A DNA stretch of 64,000 nucleotides from the NCBI RefSeq assembly GCF_005938125.1, contig NZ_VCQN01000005.1, positions 62,001 to 126,000 of the forward strand. Direction: 5' to 3'. The DNA is from Bacillus sp. BHET2. Lineage in GTDB: Bacteria > Bacillota > Bacilli > Bacillales > Bacillaceae_B. The notes under the pieces are model-generated. The model was not told where the DNA came from, did not search any database, and saw only the letters and a list, made by a program, of their open reading frames with translations. Shown in pieces: positions 60,154 to 64,000 of this stretch; the first letter of the stretch is position 1; each line of letters begins with the position of its first letter. The position numbers and the translations under genes were made by a program.

Positions 60154-60963
60154 TTATTTTTCAAAACGGTTGTAAGCTCCGTGCATGACGGGTCCTACGT
60201 ATTCATTAAGTTTGAATCCGTGCTTGATGGCTGCTGTGACAAAGGTTTTCGCATTTTGAACGGCTTCTTTCACATCTTGTCCGTTTGCGAGGTTAGACGT
60301 GATGGCTGCTGCAAATGTACAGCCTGCTCCGTGATTATAGCTGGTTTCTACTTTTTCTTCTTCTAGTAGAATGAATTCGTTTCCGTCATAGAATAGATCC
60401 AGTGCTTTGTCGTGTTGTAGTTGTTTTCCGCCTTTGATGACGACATTTTTGGCGCCAAGATTGTGAATCTTCTTGGCTGCTTCTTTCATTTCATCGATGG
60501 TCTTGATAGGACCTGTCCCGGCAAGCTGGCCTGCCTCGAATAGGTTAGGCGTGACAACAGTGGCACGCTTGAGCAGATGCTCTCTCATGGCAACTGTCGT
60601 TTCCGGATTTAGGACTTCATCTTCTCCTTTGCATACCATTACGGGATCAATGACGACTTTATCTAACCCGAATGCATCGATTTTCTTCGCGGCAAGTTCG
60701 ATGATTTCGACTGTACCGAGCATCCCGGTTTTCATGGCGTCGATACCGATAGAAAGGACCGTGTCTAACTGTGCTTCCAACGTATCGATGGATAATGGAT
60801 GAACATTGTGGTGCCAATGATTGTTCGGATCCATCGTTACGATAGTGGTAAGGGCGGTCATGCCATATACGCCATGCTCTTGGAACGTTTTAAGGTCGGC
60901 TTGGATTCCAGCTCCGCCGCTCGTATCGGATCCAGCAATCGTCAGTGTTTTTTTCAATGTCAT
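60154..60963 (-). CDS. pdxK: Pyridoxine/pyridoxal kinase (ThiD/PdxK family)
   Basis: This 269-residue ribokinase-fold enzyme has IAGSDTSGGAGIQADLKTFQEHGVYG, DAMKTGMLGT, DPVMVCKGEDEVL, and SYNHGAGCTFAAAITS with the catalytic Asp of the usual GTGCT/GAGCT loop changed to the NHGAGC form, as in B. subtilis PdxK. It phosphorylates pyridoxine and related vitamers; a role as HMP kinase (ThiD) is the alternative. It lies close to ung and the YwdI/YwdK genes, as in B. subtilis. Confidence 0.88.
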   Translation of the reverse strand: MTLKKTLTIAGSDTSGGAGIQADLKTFQEHGVYGMTALTTIVTMDPNNHWHHNVHPLSIDTLEAQLDTVLSIGIDAMKTGMLGTVEIIELAAKKIDAFGLDKVVIDPVMVCKGEDEVLNPETTVAMREHLLKRATVVTPNLFEAGQLAGTGPIKTIDEMKEAAKKIHNLGAKNVVIKGGKQLQHDKALDLFYDGNEFILLEEEKVETSYNHGAGCTFAAAITSNLANGQDVKEAVQNAKTFVTAAIKHGFKLNEYVGPVMHGAYNRFEK

Positions 60964-61076
60964 GGTTCTAATTCCTCCTATCGAAAATGGTTCGTTATCA
61001 TCGTAAAAGTCTGACTAAAGAATATAATAACCAAGGTGGGAATACAAATTCTTTGTACCTTGCCCTTTAATAGGAA

Positions 61077-61107
61077 AAGACGTCGAAATGGATCTCTTCG
61101 ACGTCTT
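61077..61107 (-). terminator. Terminator of the YflT-like gene
   Basis: AAGACGTCGAA / TTCGACGTCTT perfect 11-bp stem with a 9-nt loop, then TTTCC. Confidence 0.85.
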
Positions 61108-61124
61108 GGTTGATTTTACTATCA

Positions 61125-61475
61125 TTAGAATGGTTTAGCATCATTATCCGTTGCCTCTTTAGAAGCGACGATGACAAGCTTCCCTTTGTCCAATTCTTCC
61201 TCATAGGTATCTGCTTCTGCCTGGTTCATCCCGACAGCCTTCATCTTTGTTCGTAATTCATCTCCGCGACTGTTGAATAGATTTCCCATTGATTCAATGA
61301 TCCCCTGCTCTTTAAGGCCAGTGGTTTCAGTATCGGTGGCTTCAGTAATATGCTCTGATCGATGTTTATCGTGGGCAAAAACGTAGATTTCGTCCTTTGT
61401 GAAGCCTTCACTTGTAAGGATATCGATTTCTTTTTTAGCTGCTACCACATTTTCAACTGTTTTAACTTTATACAT
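61125..61475 (-). CDS. General stress protein, YflT (GSP17M) family
   Basis: This 116-residue protein has the family opening YKVKTVENVVAAKKEIDILTSEGFTKDEIYVFAHD and MNQAEADTYEEELDKGKLVIVAS near the end. YflT-like proteins are SigB-induced general stress proteins. The start is one of two adjacent ATG codons behind GGAGGT. A SigB-like promoter lies upstream. Confidence 0.88.
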   Translation of the reverse strand: MYKVKTVENVVAAKKEIDILTSEGFTKDEIYVFAHDKHRSEHITEATDTETTGLKEQGIIESMGNLFNSRGDELRTKMKAVGMNQAEADTYEEELDKGKLVIVASKEATDNDAKPF

Positions 61476-61515
61476 CATGAATACCTCCAATTTGAATTTT
61501 GTATCTTGTTAATTC

Positions 61516-61541
61516 TTTTCCCGGCTAGATAGAATTAAAAC
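61516..61541 (-). promoter_or_regulatory. SigB-type promoter of the YflT-like gene
   Basis: On the minus strand GTTTTAA (61535-61541) and GGGAAAA (61516-61522) are 12 bp apart, about 40 bp before the start codon, fitting the SigB consensus GTTTAA-N12-15-GGGWAW. Confidence 0.6.
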
Positions 61542-61627
61542 TTTCCATAATGTAGAAATTCGTTTAAGAGAATAATTGTTTCCAAGATTCTACATTATTT
61601 CCTATAATAGAAGAGAGGTGAAGACAT

Positions 61628-62386
61628 TTGACGAATCAGTCGAAGAAAATACAAGAAATAGAAGCCATCCTGGAAGAGTTGAAAGCGACGGAGAGGGAAA
61701 CAAGTGCCTCGATGACGATTGAAAATAGAAGGAGTAGACAGAATCCCTCATGGAGAGTGGCTACATCACTTATGTCCATATGGAAAAGTAGAGTGCTACT
61801 CATCCTTTTGGTGTTAGTGTTATTAGTGGGCGGGGCATCAATAGCGGTTTACACATGGCTATCCGGATCGACCTTTACAGAAGAGAAGGGTTCGTTTGTA
61901 GAGCGGATTCAAGAGATGAGCTCGTTGGCTACCGCTCAAGGCTTCGTAAAGGCAGTGATTGAACAGGAGGATAATCAATTATTCGGGAAAGAAATCAATA
62001 CGGACCTTCCTGGTACGAAACGAAAGCTTCTCATGATAGTGCCTGGGACCGTTCTCGCCGGGGTGGATTTACATCAAATCGGTCAAGAGGATATAGTAGT
62101 CGATGAAGAGAAGAAAGAGATTCTATTGACCCTTCCCCGTGCAAAGATTCTTCAGGAACCTTCGATTGATACGGATCATATCAAGACATTTTCTGTAGAA
62201 GGCGTCTTCAGAAACGATGTGAACTGGAATGAAGGATTTGCCCTGGCAGAAGTAGCGAAGGATCAAATCAGTCAGGAAGCGATCCAGCAGGGAATCCTTC
62301 AAGCGGCAGAGAAGAACGCTGAAAAGTCTTTGAAGGGTTTCTTTGAGCAATTAGGCTATAGCACGACAATCCAATTTCAAGACTAG
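61628..62386 (+). CDS. DUF4230-type membrane-anchored protein
   Basis: The protein has 252 residues: a cytoplasmic helical start (about 1-50), one TM helix (VLLILLVLVLLVGGASIAVY, about 56-75), and an extracytoplasmic domain with MIVPGTVLAGVDLHQI, ILLTLPRAKILQEPSID and GYSTTIQF, matching DUF4230. The start is TTG 61628 after GAGGTGA. It is 22 bp before ung, possibly in one operon. Function unknown. Confidence 0.82.
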   Translation: MTNQSKKIQEIEAILEELKATERETSASMTIENRRSRQNPSWRVATSLMSIWKSRVLLILLVLVLLVGGASIAVYTWLSGSTFTEEKGSFVERIQEMSSLATAQGFVKAVIEQEDNQLFGKEINTDLPGTKRKLLMIVPGTVLAGVDLHQIGQEDIVVDEEKKEILLTLPRAKILQEPSIDTDHIKTFSVEGVFRNDVNWNEGFALAEVAKDQISQEAIQQGILQAAEKNAEKSLKGFFEQLGYSTTIQFQD

Positions 62387-62408
62387 AAAGGGTGTCTGAG
62401 GAGTGGCA

Positions 62409-63074
62409 ATGATTTTTCAAAACGATTGGGCGCACGTTCTGGAGGACGAACTCCAGAAGGAATACTATCAGCATTTAAGAGAATGGCTTAAAGGGGAGTA
62501 TGAAAACCGTACAACCTATCCGCCCATGCACGACATTTTCAATGCTTTTCACTATACCGCGTATGAGGATGTAAAGGTAGTATTACTGGGACAAGATCCT
62601 TACCATGGACCCAATCAAGCAGAAGGGTTGAGTTTTTCTGTTAGAAAAGGCGTGAAAATCCCTCCGTCCCTGCGAAATATGTACAAAGAGCTTCACGATG
62701 ATATTGGATGCGAGATACCGTCACATGGCTCACTGGTCAAATGGGCAGAACAAGGTGTCCTGCTATTAAATACGGTTTTAACCGTCCAAGATGGGAATGC
62801 CAACTCTCATAAAGGAAAAGGCTGGGAAACATTCACGGATCATGTCATATCCTTAGTAAATAATCGGGAGAAGCCGGTGGTGTTTATTTTGTGGGGGAAA
62901 AATGCTCAGGCTAAGCAGTCTTTGATTGATTCCTCTAAGCATTGCATCGTGACCGCGCCACATCCGAGTCCATTATCTGCACACAGGGGCTTCTTTGGAA
63001 GCAAACCATACTCTAAGACGAATGATTTCTTGCGAGAACAAGGAATGGAAGAAATCGATTGGTGTAGAGCGTAA
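62409..63074 (+). CDS. ung: Uracil-DNA glycosylase
   Basis: This 221-residue family 1 UDG has the water-activating loop [41 protein letters not shown] and the leucine loop [18 protein letters not shown]. It removes uracil from DNA. The start is ATG 62409 with GAGGAG five bases upstream; GTG 62403 lies inside that site. A parS site lies 10 bp after the stop. Confidence 0.97.
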   Translation: MIFQNDWAHVLEDELQKEYYQHLREWLKGEYENRTTYPPMHDIFNAFHYTAYEDVKVVLLGQDPYHGPNQAEGLSFSVRKGVKIPPSLRNMYKELHDDIGCEIPSHGSLVKWAEQGVLLLNTVLTVQDGNANSHKGKGWETFTDHVISLVNNREKPVVFILWGKNAQAKQSLIDSSKHCIVTAPHPSPLSAHRGFFGSKPYSKTNDFLREQGMEEIDWCRA

Positions 63075-63083
63075 ACCCCTGAT

Positions 63084-63099
63084 GTTTCACGTGAAACAA
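63084..63099. promoter_or_regulatory. parS site for Spo0J/ParB
   Basis: TGTTTCACGTGAAACA is a perfect 16-bp palindrome and matches the B. subtilis parS consensus TGTTNCACGTGAAACA at every position. It lies just downstream of ung. ParB loads here and spreads, then recruits SMC; such sites cluster in the origin-proximal part of the chromosome. Confidence 0.93.
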
Positions 63100-63151
63100 T
63101 GGAATGACACTCTCTTGTGAAGGAATTCATTGTATAGAAGGAGGACGGTAC

Positions 63152-63328
63152 ATGGAAAAGGAAGAGAGAATCAACTGCTTTCAATGTCACTATTTTTACA
63201 CAACGTGGGAACAAGCTCATCCGAGGGGATGTAAGGGGTACGGATTTAAATCGAAAGCGATGCCTTCACTTGTCGTTTTCCGATCCTCAGGGAGTCCGTG
63301 TATGAAATTCAAACCTAAACAAAGATGA
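63152..63328 (+). CDS. Small Cys-rich protein downstream of ung
   Basis: This 58-residue protein has CFQCHYFYTTWEQAHPRGCKGYGFKSK and a later SGSPCMKF, four cysteines suited to one zinc. ATG 63152 follows AAGGAGGA. Small proteins of this form are often annotated next to ung in bacilli; function unknown. Confidence 0.8.
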   Translation: MEKEERINCFQCHYFYTTWEQAHPRGCKGYGFKSKAMPSLVVFRSSGSPCMKFKPKQR

Positions 63329-63438
63329 CATTTGCGAAATCTTTCAATAAGAATTAGGATAATGAGGTAGGTAAACGAGAAATCGTACATACTGTATGTG
63401 AAGATTACTGGAAGATCTTGTGGAAGGAGTCATCGATT

Positions 63439-63732
63439 GTGAACATTCCTCATCAATCATTAATTAAAAAAATCGAACATGAACTCGGTAAAGCGAAGTC
63501 GGCAGAGAAGCCACAGCACATCCGTGAACATGTGTATTCAATAAAAGCGTTATGCGAAGTATTGCTGGAAGAAAACGGCGCAGCAGCTAATGCACCATCA
63601 TCCTACCAATCCCAGCAAAACATGCCATATTTGCAAGAACCGCAGGTAAGTCAGAAGCCCGTTTCCATTCAAAAAGAAGAGCCACTTGAAACGGAAGACG
63701 GAGCCAATGGTAACTCATTATTTGACTTTTAA
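63439..63732 (+). CDS. YwdI-family protein (DUF5327)
   Basis: This 97-residue protein has an N-terminal helical segment (IPHQSLIKKIEHELGKAKSA, HIREHVYSIKALCEVLLEE) and a disordered Gln/Pro/Ser-rich tail ending GNSLFDF, matching YwdI. The start is GTG 63439 behind AAGGAG. It lies 20 bp before the DUF423 gene, the same order as B. subtilis ywdI-ywdK. Confidence 0.88.
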   Translation: MNIPHQSLIKKIEHELGKAKSAEKPQHIREHVYSIKALCEVLLEENGAAANAPSSYQSQQNMPYLQEPQVSQKPVSIQKEEPLETEDGANGNSLFDF

Positions 63733-63752
63733 CAACGAATAGGAGGTTCATC

Positions 63753-64000
63753 ATGAAAACGTTTATTATTATTGGAGCAATCAACGCTTTTTTGTCCGTC
63801 GCTTTAGGAGCTTTCGGTGCACATGCATTGGAAGGGAAGATAACACAGAAATACATTGATATTTGGAATACAGGTGTTCTCTATCAGATGTTCCACGCAA
63901 TCGGAATCATCATCGTAGGAGTCCTGATGGGGAATGTCACTCCAACATCCTTGCTTTCCTGGTCAGGCTGGCTCATGCTGATCGGAACGATTTTGTTCTC
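63753..64000 (+). CDS. DUF423 membrane protein, YwdK-like (3' truncated by window)
   Basis: ATG 63753 follows AGGAGG. The first 82 residues are visible: IGAINAFLSVALGAFGAHALEGKI, WNTGVLYQMFHAIGIIIVG, which are the DUF423 hallmarks of a small four-TM protein. Function unknown. The gene runs out of the window. Confidence 0.93.
   Translation, partial: MKTFIIIGAINAFLSVALGAFGAHALEGKITQKYIDIWNTGVLYQMFHAIGIIIVGVLMGNVTPTSLLSWSGWLMLIGTILF

Noticed and set aside
1..64000. Prophage, integrated plasmid backbone, transposase, tRNA or rRNA genes
   Set aside because: No integrase, replication initiator, capsid, transposase or tRNA cloverleaf was recognised, so the ParM/ParR pair cannot be assigned to a visible mobile element.

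Overview
The window looks like a chromosomal segment of an endospore-forming member of the Bacillaceae (Bacillus sensu lato; a Rossellomorea-like marine or soil bacillus is my guess, not proven). The evidence is gene content: BshB2/YojF of bacillithiol synthesis, a YhfW-type Rieske oxidoreductase, a YczE-like protein, an Sda-type sporulation checkpoint peptide, a SigO/RsoA-like split sigma factor, the ung-YwdI-YwdK block, AGGAGG-type ribosome binding sites, and a perfect 16-bp Spo0J/ParB parS site at 63084-63099. No rRNA, tRNA, CRISPR array, prophage or intact insertion sequence was seen.

Layout. 1-6150: cell-envelope and transport genes (YiaA-like, MFS exporter, sulfotransferase-like, membrane-anchored L,D-transpeptidase) plus two decayed genes: an ammonium-transporter remnant (4324-4805) and a frameshifted quinone oxidoreductase (5096-6102). 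6155-9360: a LysR regulator divergent from a GntP-type permease and a 3-hydroxybutyrate dehydrogenase. 9744-11791: an actin-like ParM/ParR pair preceded by about a dozen GTAYACA-type repeats spaced roughly one per DNA turn, i.e. a type II partition cassette. 12151-19031: a complete 14-gene gas vesicle operon in the Bacillus megaterium order (gvpA-P-Q-B-R-N-F-G-L-S-K-J-T-U). 19172-26974: secreted phosphoesterase, glycerate regulon (CdaR-type regulator, glycerate kinase, GntP permease), GlsB-like protein, PLD-family protein. 27081-27532: two GC-rich hairpin repeats, with a chimeric third copy near 40.5 kb. 27630-40401: MFS exporter, HAD, CHY zinc finger, MsrAB, DinB, YhfW, ZTP-riboswitch-controlled folD, a three-gene group with a diverged QueA paralogue, YczE, AlkD-type and PatB-type genes.

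40937-43162: threonine catabolism (kbl, tdh). 43698-50068: orphan sporulation-type kinase, YjiH, an unlisted sda, AtoE and a BCCT betaine transporter. 50086-54525: HAD phosphatase, PQQ sugar dehydrogenase lipoprotein, a tiny holin-like toxin gene, nucleoside hydrolase, and the YvrJ / RsoA-like / SigO-like group with a LexA-type box in front of it. 54825-59924: lipoprotein, SDR, a self-regulated TetR/ABC exporter operon with two matching operators, and the yojF-bshB2 pair. 60154-64000: pdxK, a SigB-type stress gene, DUF4230 protein, ung, parS, and the YwdI and YwdK genes, the last cut by the window end.

The most unusual part is 9744-19031, where an actin-type DNA segregation cassette with its own centromere-like array sits directly upstream of, and in the same orientation as, a full organelle-building operon. 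Either the gas vesicle island entered on a plasmid whose partition locus was kept, or the filament system has been recruited to position or inherit the gas vesicle locus or its product.
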